NCBI GenBank assembly: GCA_024743175.1
Contig: JANSXA010000010.1
Span: 124,001-188,000, forward strand
Direction: 5' to 3'
Length of the DNA: 64,000 nucleotides
Source: Pseudomonadaceae bacterium
Lineage (GTDB): Bacteria; Pseudomonadota; Gammaproteobacteria; Pseudomonadales; Azotimanducaceae
Shown: one piece after another, positions 57,569-64,000 of the stretch
Position numbering within the stretch: the first letter of the stretch is position 1
How the letters are laid out: the number at the start of each line of letters is the position of its first letter
Made by a program: the position numbers and the translations under genes
The notes under the pieces: model-generated
The model's database searches: none
What the model was told of the DNA's origin: nothing
What the model saw: only the letters and a program-made list of their open reading frames with translations

Positions 57569-58591
57569 ATGGAAAAAGTATTTTTGTCTGCCTGTCGGGG
57601 TGAGCCGACACCCCACACGCCTATCTGGTTGAACCGCCAGGCCGGCCGCTATATGCCCGAGTATCATCAGGTGAAAGGCGATACACCGAGCCTCGACTTT
57701 TTCAAGAATCCCGAAAAGGCGGCAAAAGCCACATTGGACGCACAGCGTATTCTTGGTGTCGATGCAGCCATCATGTTTGCCGATCTGCTGCCTATCATGG
57801 AGCCAATGGGTTTACGGTTAGACTATATACCCGGTGCCGGGCCGGTTTTTGATAACCCGATACGCAGCGAAATTGACGTTCAGTCGTTGATAAACGCACC
57901 TGCGGAGGAAGCGACCCCCTACATCGCACAAACCGTGAAAAACATCCTGCAGGATTTACCGTCAGACATCGCGCTGATCGGTTTTGCCGGCGCGCCATTC
58001 ACCCTGGCCTCTTATGCGATAGAAGGTAAAGGCTCGCGCAACTATGTTTTTGTGAAAAAAATGATGTATGAGCAGCCTCTGTTGTGGCACCAGTTGCTCG
58101 AGAAGCTGGTGCAGCAGCTGGTGAGCTATCTGCACCTGCAGATTGAAGCGGGTGTGGAAGCTGTGCAGATATTCGATACTTGGGTGGGCAGCCTGTCGGT
58201 TGCAGACTTCCGCGTGTTTGTGCTCCCCCATTTGAAAAAGATGCTGGCACAGCTTAAAGGGCGGGTCCCGGTAATCTATTTTGGTACGGGTAATCATCAC
58301 CTGCTGCCTGAAATCGCCCCACTGGGGTTTGATGTGCTTGCCTTCGACTGGCGCACGCCGCTGGCACCCACCTGGGATGCGCTCGGTATTCCTGCGGTAC
58401 AAGGCAACCTGGACCCGATTGTGCTGTGTGCAGATCAGGCCACAGTGGCCAAACAGAGTGACCAGCTATTGAAAAGCGTTGCTGACCGTCCCGGTCATAT
58501 ATTCAACCTGGGTCACGGTATCATTCCCGAAACGCCGGTAGATAATGTGAAGTTCCTGGTCGACTTTGTACATGAACAGAGCGCGCGCTGA
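57569..58591 (+). CDS. hemE: Uroporphyrinogen decarboxylase
   Basis: 340 residues. It converts uroporphyrinogen III to coproporphyrinogen III in heme synthesis. W-L-N-R-Q-A-G-R-Y-M-P-E-Y (near 21-33) is the substrate-binding start (usually M-R-Q-A-G-R), and I-G-F-A-G-A-P-F-T is the second signature. Catalytic Asp, in I-M-F-A-D-L-L, is present. It stands 56 bases after the cyclase and is convergent with the small zinc-ribbon gene. Confidence 0.95.
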   Translation: MEKVFLSACRGEPTPHTPIWLNRQAGRYMPEYHQVKGDTPSLDFFKNPEKAAKATLDAQRILGVDAAIMFADLLPIMEPMGLRLDYIPGAGPVFDNPIRSEIDVQSLINAPAEEATPYIAQTVKNILQDLPSDIALIGFAGAPFTLASYAIEGKGSRNYVFVKKMMYEQPLLWHQLLEKLVQQLVSYLHLQIEAGVEAVQIFDTWVGSLSVADFRVFVLPHLKKMLAQLKGRVPVIYFGTGNHHLLPEIAPLGFDVLAFDWRTPLAPTWDALGIPAVQGNLDPIVLCADQATVAKQSDQLLKSVADRPGHIFNLGHGIIPETPVDNVKFLVDFVHEQSAR

Positions 58592-58597
58592 AACGAG

Positions 58598-58828
58598 TCA
58601 CAGGTGGAAATCCGCAGGTGGCCGATACTCTCGAGGTAGCCTGCCCTGACCGTTGCGGTCAGGGATCAGTAAACCGGCGCGTTTTAATGCCGCAAAAAGA
58701 CTGGGCTCAAATTCTTCTGGCCAGCCAGCTTCAGCTTTAGACCAGCAACCTGCACAAACTGTGATCCTGTAAGCCGGCACGTCGACAGCCCTGGGTGCTC
58801 CGAGGCACAGATAACACAGGTCCGGCAC
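58598..58828 (-). CDS. Small zinc-ribbon-like protein
   Basis: 76 residues from a GTG that lies 8 bases after the stop of the small membrane protein upstream. Two C-x-x-C pairs (C5/C8 and C25/C28) with 16 residues between fit a zinc ribbon or treble clef. The rest is charged and soluble (W-P-E-E-F-E, then a basic tail). No family is recognised. A larger frame reaching 59029 crosses the better-supported small membrane gene and is rejected. A CCCTGACCG/CGGTCAGGG hairpin (58644-58664) lies in its 3' half. Confidence 0.6.
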   Translation of the reverse strand: MPDLCYLCLGAPRAVDVPAYRITVCAGCWSKAEAGWPEEFEPSLFAALKRAGLLIPDRNGQGRLPREYRPPADFHL

Positions 58829-58836
58829 TGGGTTGT

Positions 58837-59022
58837 TTAGCGGGCCTTCCTGCGCCGCCACATAGCCACGCCCAGCGCAACTACAATGGCAACAGGGATG
58901 ATATGCAGAGGTTCGGTCAGATAGTGCAGCAAAGAATGCGCTTGGCTGCTGCCGTGGCCATCGTGTGCTGTTGCGGAGAGTGGGAGTAGTGCAAGCAAGG
59001 TCAAGGCTACTTTCAATTTCAC
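58837..59022 (-). CDS. Small His-rich membrane protein with signal peptide
   Basis: 61 residues from a GTG preceded by AGGA at 8 bases. A signal-like hydrophobic start (L-T-L-L-A-L-L-P-L) with A-T-A cleavage, a short His-rich periplasmic stretch (H-D-G-H-G, then H-S-L-L-H and H-I), a helix (I-I-P-V-A-I-V-V-A-L-G-V-A) and a basic tail W-R-R-R-K. The His cluster suggests metal binding, an inference. It is followed directly by the zinc-ribbon gene. Confidence 0.7.
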   Translation of the reverse strand: MKLKVALTLLALLPLSATAHDGHGSSQAHSLLHYLTEPLHIIPVAIVVALGVAMWRRRKAR

Positions 59023-59076
59023 AATTCATTTCCTAAGGCGTTAGCTTTCGAATATAGCAACAGCAGATGCTGCTAT

Positions 59077-59379
59077 TCAATCGTTATGCACAGGTAATCC
59101 GTTAACCACCACAACGTGCCCATCAGAGGCGGCTTTACGATGCGGTAGAATGGCCTGATAGGCGTCGCTGCCATACCAGCGTTGCAGCTCGCCGGCGTTC
59201 GCAAACTCGAGAATAACCGTGCGTGTGAACGACCACTGACCCTCAAGCACTAACGGACTCTCATCTACAGATAGAATCTTTGCGTCATAGTTTTCCAGCG
59301 CGGCCATGAAACCACTTTCGTATTGTGCATAGGTTGAGCGGTCATGAATATTCAGTGTAGCGATGGCATAGACGGTCAT
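59077..59379 (-). CDS. DUF1330 domain protein
   Basis: 100 residues from the ATG at 59379, which has AAGGAG eight bases upstream (an in-frame ATG at 59385 is also possible). A small ferredoxin-like alpha/beta barrel of the dimeric alpha-beta type, with the family features R-S-T-Y-A-Q-Y, a V-L-E-G-Q-W strand and F-x-N-A-G-E-L-Q-R-W-Y. Function unknown; no partner gene stands out. Confidence 0.85.
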   Translation of the reverse strand: MTVYAIATLNIHDRSTYAQYESGFMAALENYDAKILSVDESPLVLEGQWSFTRTVILEFANAGELQRWYGSDAYQAILPHRKAASDGHVVVVNGLPVHND

Positions 59380-59405
59380 TTGCATGGCTCCTTGTTCACT
59401 GACAA

Positions 59406-60605
59406 TCAGTCGAGTTCCGGATCGGCGTCGAGGGTTTTGTCGACAAACAGTGGCGTGATTTCCAGCCCGCTCGCAATTTCGTAGAGGGTATTGCGCTCCT
59501 CCTTTGATGTTTTGCCATCAGCTTTCGATACGATGCACAGGTCCCTGACAACCTGCATTCGTTGTGGGATAGATGTGGTCTCGTTAACCTGCACTATACG
59601 TGCTGCTACTTCGGCTTTAAGCGCCTGCGTGTTGAGGCGATCTGAAAATGCATCTTTGCCAAAAAACTCTTCAAACACTTTTACCTCAGCTTCTGAAATG
59701 CCTTGACTGGCATCAGCAACCGCAATGGCAGCAGCAAATAACAATCTTCGCAACGCTTCAGCGGTATCGGTTCTGCCTTTAAGGTAGCTGGGTTCCATCA
59801 GGCTCATGAGGCTTTCAACCCCCATGTCGAGCTCGTGAATGTCCATGCTGCCACCTTCGGCCAGCACCGACTCGTGAAACAGTTTAAGCGCTTTGACGCG
59901 TAGTGGACTGAAGGGATGAGTGAGGAACCAGTCTTCCATTGGCGCCCCCTGGCCAGGCTCGGCTTCTTCCAGCTGCATCTCGTCAACCTGGGCTAGGAAA
60001 TCCTCCAAGGAAAATTGTGCATACCGTCCGCTTAAACCACTCGCCAGTTTGAACAGTGCGTGTGCAACCGCTTCGAGATCATTGGCGCAATGTGCACCAG
60101 CCCTGTCTGCGGAAATCTCGGCGTAGCGTGACCAGCTGGTCAGTTCAAGTGCCAGCCGCGGACTCGGTCTGTTCTGGCCGCGCATGATGTAACCAATGGG
60201 GATGTCGTGATGATGGAACAGGTGGTGACCCAGTTCATGGCCCATGACAAAGCGAATTTCTGATTCACTGAAAGCTTCTAAAATAGACGAACTGAACATG
60301 ATGAACAGGCGTCCAGCCTCAGGCTTTACGCAGGCAGCGTTGTAGCTGGCGCTGGGAAACACATAAAGCTCCAGGGGGATATCCAGAGACAGCTTTTCGC
60401 GACATTCGTCAGCGGTTGTGTGCAGCGTTTTTGCCATTGTAGGGCTTAACCGTACCGACGTGGACAGCAGATGGCGACGCACTCCAAGGTTGCCTTTCTC
60501 TGTCTGCTTGGCAATCTGTTCATTGACCCGTTTTACATCGGAGTCTTTCAGCAGCGTGTTAAAAAGCTCAACATCGTGCTGGCTCCTGAGTGTTTGTGGG
60601 TCCAT
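59406..60605 (-). CDS. M48 metallopeptidase fused to a TerB-like domain
   Basis: 399 residues. H123-E124-L-G-H127 is the zinc motif and E163 (Y-A-E-I-S-A-D-R-A-G) the third ligand, as in Ste24/HtpX-type M48 peptidases. No membrane helix or signal peptide is seen, so it is probably cytoplasmic. The C-terminal part (about 281-390) is helical and has the TerB-like pattern of A-I-A-V-A-D-A-S-Q-G followed by acidic helices and K-A-D-G-K-T-S-K-E-E. AGGA precedes the ATG. The substrate is unknown. Confidence 0.85.
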   Translation of the reverse strand: MDPQTLRSQHDVELFNTLLKDSDVKRVNEQIAKQTEKGNLGVRRHLLSTSVRLSPTMAKTLHTTADECREKLSLDIPLELYVFPSASYNAACVKPEAGRLFIMFSSSILEAFSESEIRFVMGHELGHHLFHHHDIPIGYIMRGQNRPSPRLALELTSWSRYAEISADRAGAHCANDLEAVAHALFKLASGLSGRYAQFSLEDFLAQVDEMQLEEAEPGQGAPMEDWFLTHPFSPLRVKALKLFHESVLAEGGSMDIHELDMGVESLMSLMEPSYLKGRTDTAEALRRLLFAAAIAVADASQGISEAEVKVFEEFFGKDAFSDRLNTQALKAEVAARIVQVNETTSIPQRMQVVRDLCIVSKADGKTSKEERNTLYEIASGLEITPLFVDKTLDADPELD

Positions 60606-60674
60606 GTTCAGTCCTGTTTCAAGTCGCTTTTATCAAATACTGCGCGGAACAGTACACCAGGTAAACCCCACGTG

Positions 60675-61175
60675 TCAGGTCAACAGCGTTCGCATGGCTA
60701 CTCTGTGGGTAAAACCGTCGTCTGCTTCCTGCTGCAGTATCTTTTTCAGCTCAGGGCTGATTTGCGTTTCGCTCAGGATCTGAAACCCACAGCGTTGGTA
60801 GAAAGGTGCGTTCCAGGGGATGTGGCTGAAGGTGGTCAGCGTGATGCCCGGCAACGAACTGGCGGCCGCTGCTGCCTTTGTTGCGTTGACCAATTTGCGG
60901 CCAATGCCGCGACGGCCGAAATCAGGGTGAACAGACATCTCATAAAGATGCAGGTAATTGTCCAACATACCCGTCAACGCAAACCCTACGACCTGGCTGT
61001 CTACGTCAGCTACGATAAGCTGCTCTGCCTCAACGGCTGCAGTCAGAACCTCCTGATCAAGGCCGTTGCTGTGCTCGGGCAGCAAGCCTTCTGGAAACAA
61101 TTCTTCTGCAGCCCGATCGATTGCAGGCAGGTAGGCTATGTCCCGATGCCGAGCGGATCTTATTGAAATGCACAC
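60675..61175 (-). CDS. GNAT family N-acetyltransferase
   Basis: 166 residues from a GTG. The acetyl-CoA loop is R-R-G-I-G-R-K-L-V-N (pattern R/Q-x-x-G-x-G/A), and P-F-Y-Q-R-C-G-F is the usual C-terminal Tyr region. The substrate cannot be predicted. Sits alone between the M48 gene and the epoxide-hydrolase-like gene. Confidence 0.85.
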   Translation of the reverse strand: MCISIRSARHRDIAYLPAIDRAAEELFPEGLLPEHSNGLDQEVLTAAVEAEQLIVADVDSQVVGFALTGMLDNYLHLYEMSVHPDFGRRGIGRKLVNATKAAAAASSLPGITLTTFSHIPWNAPFYQRCGFQILSETQISPELKKILQQEADDGFTHRVAMRTLLT

Positions 61176-61206
61176 AGTTGAAGCAGAAATTGATATCTAA
61201 CTAATG

Positions 61207-61596
61207 CTAGCTGCCACCAGACATTGCCCCCATAAACGTCTGCAGATCAAAATAGTCCCGCCATTCCCTGATTTTGCCGTTCTGCATTTCAAACACGCCC
61301 AGACAGGGTAAATCTACGTTACCTGTTGTGGTTTGGGTACGATCAAGCCGTTCGCAGAAAACAACATCTCCCGCAGCGGCGATATTGAGAATATCCCACT
61401 GAGTTTTAGTCCAGTTTGCCGTAAAGCCTGTGATAAACGATTTTACTGCATCACGTCCGCGTACAGGTTCGGTGGGGATGTTGAAATAACACCCGTCCTC
61501 TGCAAAGTAGCCGGCGAGTTCTTCAGCATCCAACCTTGACCATGCAGCAACAAAACTGGTGATGGTTTCAATGTTGTCTTTTTCTGTTTCAGACAT
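61207..61596 (-). CDS. Limonene-1,2-epoxide hydrolase-like protein
   Basis: 129 residues from the ATG at 61596, with AGAGAGG four bases upstream. An in-frame TTG at 61632 overlaps the previous stop and is less likely. A small NTF2-like fold. R83 and D85 (C-E-R-L-D) and D114 in E-W-R-D-Y-F-D correspond to the Asp-Arg-Asp centre of limonene epoxide hydrolase, and the C-L-G-V-F-E-M-Q-N-G-K-I strand is typical. The epoxide substrate is unknown; a SnoaL-like role without hydrolase activity is possible. Confidence 0.78.
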   Translation of the reverse strand: MSETEKDNIETITSFVAAWSRLDAEELAGYFAEDGCYFNIPTEPVRGRDAVKSFITGFTANWTKTQWDILNIAAAGDVVFCERLDRTQTTTGNVDLPCLGVFEMQNGKIREWRDYFDLQTFMGAMSGGS

Positions 61597-61628
61597 AAGG
61601 CCTCTCTTTTTGCGGATGATTAAGCGGT

Positions 61629-61916
61629 TCAAGTTTTGGTCCGGCGCGCACGCAGTAGTCGCCAGATTGACAGTATAAACAGTCCAGGATATATCCAGAT
61701 CGTTTTTGCAATCCAGCTGGCTGATTGGTTGGCCCCGTAAACCTCGTCGATAACAAGGAACCCAACAGCTATATCTAAAGCAAACATTATCGGCAGAATC
61801 TGTAGAACCCGGAGCGTCGCACGAAAACGCGTAGCGCTGGTCCTGTTCAAATAGAACGATAACAGCAGCCAGAGAGCCGCTACCACAAACAGATGAATCA
61901 GGTTTGAAATATGCAT
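61629..61916 (-). CDS. Small membrane protein of unknown function
   Basis: 95 residues with three hydrophobic segments (about 5-22, 38-55 and 68-85) and a basic tail R-L-L-R-A-R-R. No recognised family. It is coupled to the upstream GNAT gene by a one-base stop/start overlap (TGATG) and precedes the epoxide-hydrolase-like gene. Confidence 0.72.
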   Translation of the reverse strand: MHISNLIHLFVVAALWLLLSFYLNRTSATRFRATLRVLQILPIMFALDIAVGFLVIDEVYGANQSASWIAKTIWIYPGLFILSIWRLLRARRTKT

Positions 61917-62392
61917 CAGCTCAGAGTGTCTTTGCGTTGAAACTCGCTGCTTTCACCTGTCCATCGGTATTCAACGTCGGGTACGTTTTCGGGTGCGGGA
62001 CTCATCCCCAGTTTATGTACGGTAAAACCAGCCCGTTCGTAGAAGATTCGCGCATCGTGATTCGCCTGATGCGTGTGCAGACTCAGATAGTCAGGGTGAG
62101 TGCTTTTTGCATGATTGAGGAGCGCAGATCCGATGCCTTTCCCCTGTTGAGCAGGGTCCACATAAAGTCTGTCGATATAGGTGCCCTGTAGCGCAATAAA
62201 ACCACAGATTTTACCCTTCAGTTCATACACCCACAGCTCTCCCCGCGCAGCTATAACTTCAGCGAAAACCTGTTCTGCTCTGGTGGGGGTGAGCGCCTGG
62301 AAATCGGGAAGATAGGGATAAGCCTGTATGCCAGCGTCAAACCACACCCGTGCTGCGGCGTGGAGGTCGGCATGCTCGTAAAGACGAATCAC
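61916..62392 (-). CDS. GNAT family N-acetyltransferase
   Basis: 158 residues. The acetyl-CoA site is Q-Q-G-K-G-I-G-S-A-L-L (P-loop-like Q/R-x-x-G-x-G/A), with F-Y-E-R-A-G-F at the C-terminus. Substrate unknown. First gene of a three-gene minus-strand run with the small membrane protein and the epoxide-hydrolase-like gene. Confidence 0.86.
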   Translation of the reverse strand: MIRLYEHADLHAAARVWFDAGIQAYPYLPDFQALTPTRAEQVFAEVIAARGELWVYELKGKICGFIALQGTYIDRLYVDPAQQGKGIGSALLNHAKSTHPDYLSLHTHQANHDARIFYERAGFTVHKLGMSPAPENVPDVEYRWTGESSEFQRKDTLS

Positions 62393-62519
62393 TGGGCCGC
62401 TGCCGTGTAGAATGCGTTCGACGCATCCAGATCTTTTGCGATATATCTGAACAGAATAATGAGGAGCTCCGACTTACAGCGCATGCCAGCTAGACTAGTC
62501 TAATAATCAGGGAACAAAA

Positions 62520-62768
62520 ATGAAATTTGCATTTATTGCGCGGTCAGGTGAGCAGAGCCTGCCGCTGGAGGTAGACCTTGCGTATCGACCGGGTAAGCAG
62601 ACTCAGCGTGCGCGCCGATTAGCGGTTGGCGAACTGTTGGCGCTTCTGGAAGTTGAACAGGCGCAGGTAGATGCTTCCGGCGAGGACAGCGTAAAGGTTA
62701 CGTTACCTGATGCCGTCTGGGTTATTGCTGAAGGTGGTGGTGCTTCCGGGTCCCGCGGCAAAATCTAG
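62520..62768 (+). CDS. Hypothetical small protein
   Basis: 82 residues, no recognised domain. GGGA precedes the ATG. Probably soluble, with a basic middle (R-P-G-K-Q-T-Q-R-A-R-R) and Gly/Ser-rich end (E-G-G-G-A-S-G-S). Its stop codon interleaves with that of the convergent membrane gene (CTAG). Confidence 0.55.
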   Translation: MKFAFIARSGEQSLPLEVDLAYRPGKQTQRARRLAVGELLALLEVEQAQVDASGEDSVKVTLPDAVWVIAEGGGASGSRGKI

Positions 62769-63190
62769 CTCGCTGGGTGATTTGTCAGCTTGTCGCCCAG
62801 AAGGATTGCAAGCCATGCCATGGGTAGATAGGCCAGAGCCAGATCGGTAGCGATAAACCACCCGGGTGCAGGTATCAGGTTTGCAGCGACGACGCCTCCG
62901 GCGAGAAAAAACAGACCCATACCCCAGGCTGCGCGATTGCGATACTTACGGCTGATCAGGTAGGTGACAAGCGCGCCGGTAAATGTACCCAGGGCGTGAG
63001 CCAGGAACGGAAACACAAAGTGCTTTGCCGTCAACAGATGTATCCCGGCCTGCATACCCTGGGTAGTGGACATATCGACACCTGCAGGTGGTGGGATAAT
63101 CGACGGCCCAAGCAGAATCAGGCCCATATTCACAGCGCTGCCAGCGACTACGCCAGTTACAACGGCGATGATAAGTCTCACTATATCCAT
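62765..63190 (-). CDS. Four-helix membrane protein of unknown function
   Basis: 141 residues with about four membrane helices: near 4-28, 58-80, 88-108 and 113-132. A conserved-looking loop P-P-P-A-G-V-D-M follows the first helix and H-F-V-F-P-F-L-A-H-A-L-G-T the second. No family assigned with certainty. It ends 10 bases before the DUF5519-like gene on the same strand. Confidence 0.75.
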   Translation of the reverse strand: MDIVRLIIAVVTGVVAGSAVNMGLILLGPSIIPPPAGVDMSTTQGMQAGIHLLTAKHFVFPFLAHALGTFTGALVTYLISRKYRNRAAWGMGLFFLAGGVVAANLIPAPGWFIATDLALAYLPMAWLAILLGDKLTNHPAS

Positions 63191-63200
63191 GGTGGATCCC

Positions 63201-63542
63201 CTAACGTTCTTTCACAACCATCTGAATAAGCCTGACAATATCTTCTACTTCTTCTGTGTTGGCAAATCGCCGTTCGATGAAAACTGAATTCGTTGAACGG
63301 TTGGGATGATTCTTCGAGTCGGTATAAGGTTTCAGCCCTTCGGTTTTTATCAGTTTGCGTCCCAGGCGCAGATCGATTTCCTGAAAGTTGTGGAAATGCG
63401 CAATTTCTTTGCCGCGATGATGCAGCGTTGAAAAACCATCATGCCGCTCAGGCCAGCGTGTATGGCTTATGCCTGGTATCCGCTGTACTTTCTCAACCAG
63501 CAGCTTTTTCAGCGATTGTGTTGGAGGCAGAGGTGTAGCCAT
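63201..63542 (-). CDS. DUF5519 (luciferase-domain) protein
   Basis: 113 residues from the ATG at 63542 (another in-frame start at 63554). The pattern H-H-R-G-K-E-I-A-H-F-H, then E-I-D-L-R-L-G-R-K-L, matches the small DUF5519 domain found alone in many bacteria. No enzymatic role is known. Its start codon overlaps that of the lipoprotein gene on the other strand in the sequence CATG. Confidence 0.75.
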   Translation of the reverse strand: MATPLPPTQSLKKLLVEKVQRIPGISHTRWPERHDGFSTLHHRGKEIAHFHNFQEIDLRLGRKLIKTEGLKPYTDSKNHPNRSTNSVFIERRFANTEEVEDIVRLIQMVVKER

Positions 63543-63786
63543 GAGATTAATCAAAGCAGATTGTTTTGCATTTTTTCAGCTTACAATAAAATCGTTAGTA
63601 TTGTTTGTTGTTTTCGGCTGTACTTCACCTCAGCAGGTCGCTAAGACACGATGCCTCCGGGAGTGTCCTCCGGTGGAACTACAGGAACATGTTTCATGGT
63701 CCAATCCGCAAATCGAAGGCGTATGTCGAGAAGGGCGTGTTTACTTTTTAAGCCGCATGTTTTTCGAGTGTTCAAAGGGAATCTAA
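63541..63786 (+). CDS. Small Cys-rich putative lipoprotein
   Basis: 81 residues. A hydrophobic segment (S-L-V-L-F-V-V-F-G-C) ends in a lipobox-like V-F-G-C, making acylation at that Cys plausible. The mature part has four more cysteines (C-L-R-E-C, V-C and E-C). No family recognised. The start ATG overlaps that of the divergent DUF5519 gene by two bases, so one of the two starts may be wrong. Confidence 0.5.
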   Translation: MRLIKADCFAFFQLTIKSLVLFVVFGCTSPQQVAKTRCLRECPPVELQEHVSWSNPQIEGVCREGRVYFLSRMFFECSKGI

Positions 63787-63865
63787 AAAAGCAGCTTTGA
63801 CAAGCTATTCACAATAAGGCTGGTTTACTTCTCGAAATTACATATTCCAGAAGCAGGATCGTCTA

Positions 63866-64000
63866 ATGCCGTTGTTCAAACGCGACCCGAAAAAAAAGCT
63901 GCAAAAAGCCTACCAACAGAAGATGGAAACGGCTATGCATGCCATGCGCCGCGGTGATGTCAGACAGAATGCGATTCTGGTTGCCGAAGCGCAACAGATA
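63866..64000 (+). CDS. DUF6435-like small protein (5' part)
   Basis: The first 45 codons are in the window. Opening F-K-R-D-P-K-K-K-L-Q-K-A-Y, then A-M-R-R-G-D-V and L-V-A-E-A-Q resembles the DUF6435 family of short proteins (usually under 70 residues). AGGA lies upstream of the ATG. The 3' end is outside the window; function is unknown. Confidence 0.72.
   Translation, partial: MPLFKRDPKKKLQKAYQQKMETAMHAMRRGDVRQNAILVAEAQQI

Noticed and set aside
58598-59029. Single 143-residue protein covering both small genes
   Set aside because: Its N-terminal half is the out-of-frame reading of the signal-peptide gene at 58837-59022, which has a good ribosome binding site; the C-x-x-C domain starts at the GTG 58828.
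1-64000. CRISPR arrays, tRNA genes, insertion sequences or prophage
   Set aside because: Scanning found no regularly spaced repeats, no tRNA-like cloverleaf or CCA-flanked motifs that I could support, and no transposase or integrase reading frames.

Overview
The window is about 64 kb of almost entirely chromosomal core DNA from a gammaproteobacterium. Gene content and order point to the Pseudomonadales/Cellvibrionales side of the class. The left third follows the Pseudomonas aeruginosa order hemW-rdgB-DUF4426-metW-metX-yggT-proC-yggS / pilT-pilU / ruvX-algH-tonB3-gshB / pilGHIJ-chpA-chpC / rsmE, with several genes missing. I see no tRNA, rRNA, insertion sequence, prophage or CRISPR array. This taxonomic reading comes from remembered synteny, not from a search.

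Layout. 1-6.2 kb: the 3' end of trmB, then a tightly overlapping minus-strand operon (yggS, proC, yggT, metX, metW, DUF4426, rdgB, hemW). 6.3-8.5 kb: the twitching ATPases pilT and pilU. 8.5-11.4 kb: gshB, a tonB3-like gene, algH and ruvX on the minus strand. 11.7-21 kb: a type IV pilus chemosensory (Chp) cluster of two response regulators, two CheW proteins, a very short PilJ receptor and a 2034-residue ChpA kinase. No methyltransferase (pilK) or methylesterase (chpB) is present. 21-24 kb: rsmE, metF, metK. 24-29.3 kb: tkt, pgk, fba and an alpha/beta hydrolase. 29.3-33 kb: an FAD-linked hydroxyacid dehydrogenase, rpiA, ilvA. 33-35 kb: def, fau, 6S RNA, zapA and a zapB-like coiled coil. 35-42.7 kb: UPF0149, pepP, one UbiH-family hydroxylase, and a glycine cleavage operon with a split P-protein (gcvT, gcvH, gcvPA, gcvPB). 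42.7-50.8 kb: a DUF255 thioredoxin-like protein, rppH, ptsP, folA, thyA, lgt and an NRDE protein. 50.8-58.6 kb: an atypical SDR, a small unknown gene, an S9 peptidase / AcoX-like kinase / fabV run, a membrane class III nucleotidyl cyclase and hemE. 58.6-64 kb: a more accessory stretch of small genes, with a Cys-rich/His-rich small-protein pair, an M48 peptidase with a TerB-like tail, two GNATs, a limonene-epoxide-hydrolase-like protein and small membrane and lipoproteins.

How the genes work together. pilT/pilU retract type IV pili, the Chp cluster controls their direction and cAMP-linked output, and the TonB3-like protein may support pilus assembly. The metX/metW and metK/metF genes cover methionine and SAM synthesis plus one-carbon flow, tied to glycine cleavage, fau, thyA and folA. 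tkt, pgk, fba and rpiA form a sugar-phosphate block.

The most unusual points are the sensor-less PilJ in an adaptation-less Chp cluster, the SDR lacking its Tyr/Lys catalytic pair, the rpiA gene without a usable start outside the divergent ilvA, the M48-TerB fusion, and the small-protein pair downstream of hemE. I found no clearly new multi-gene system.
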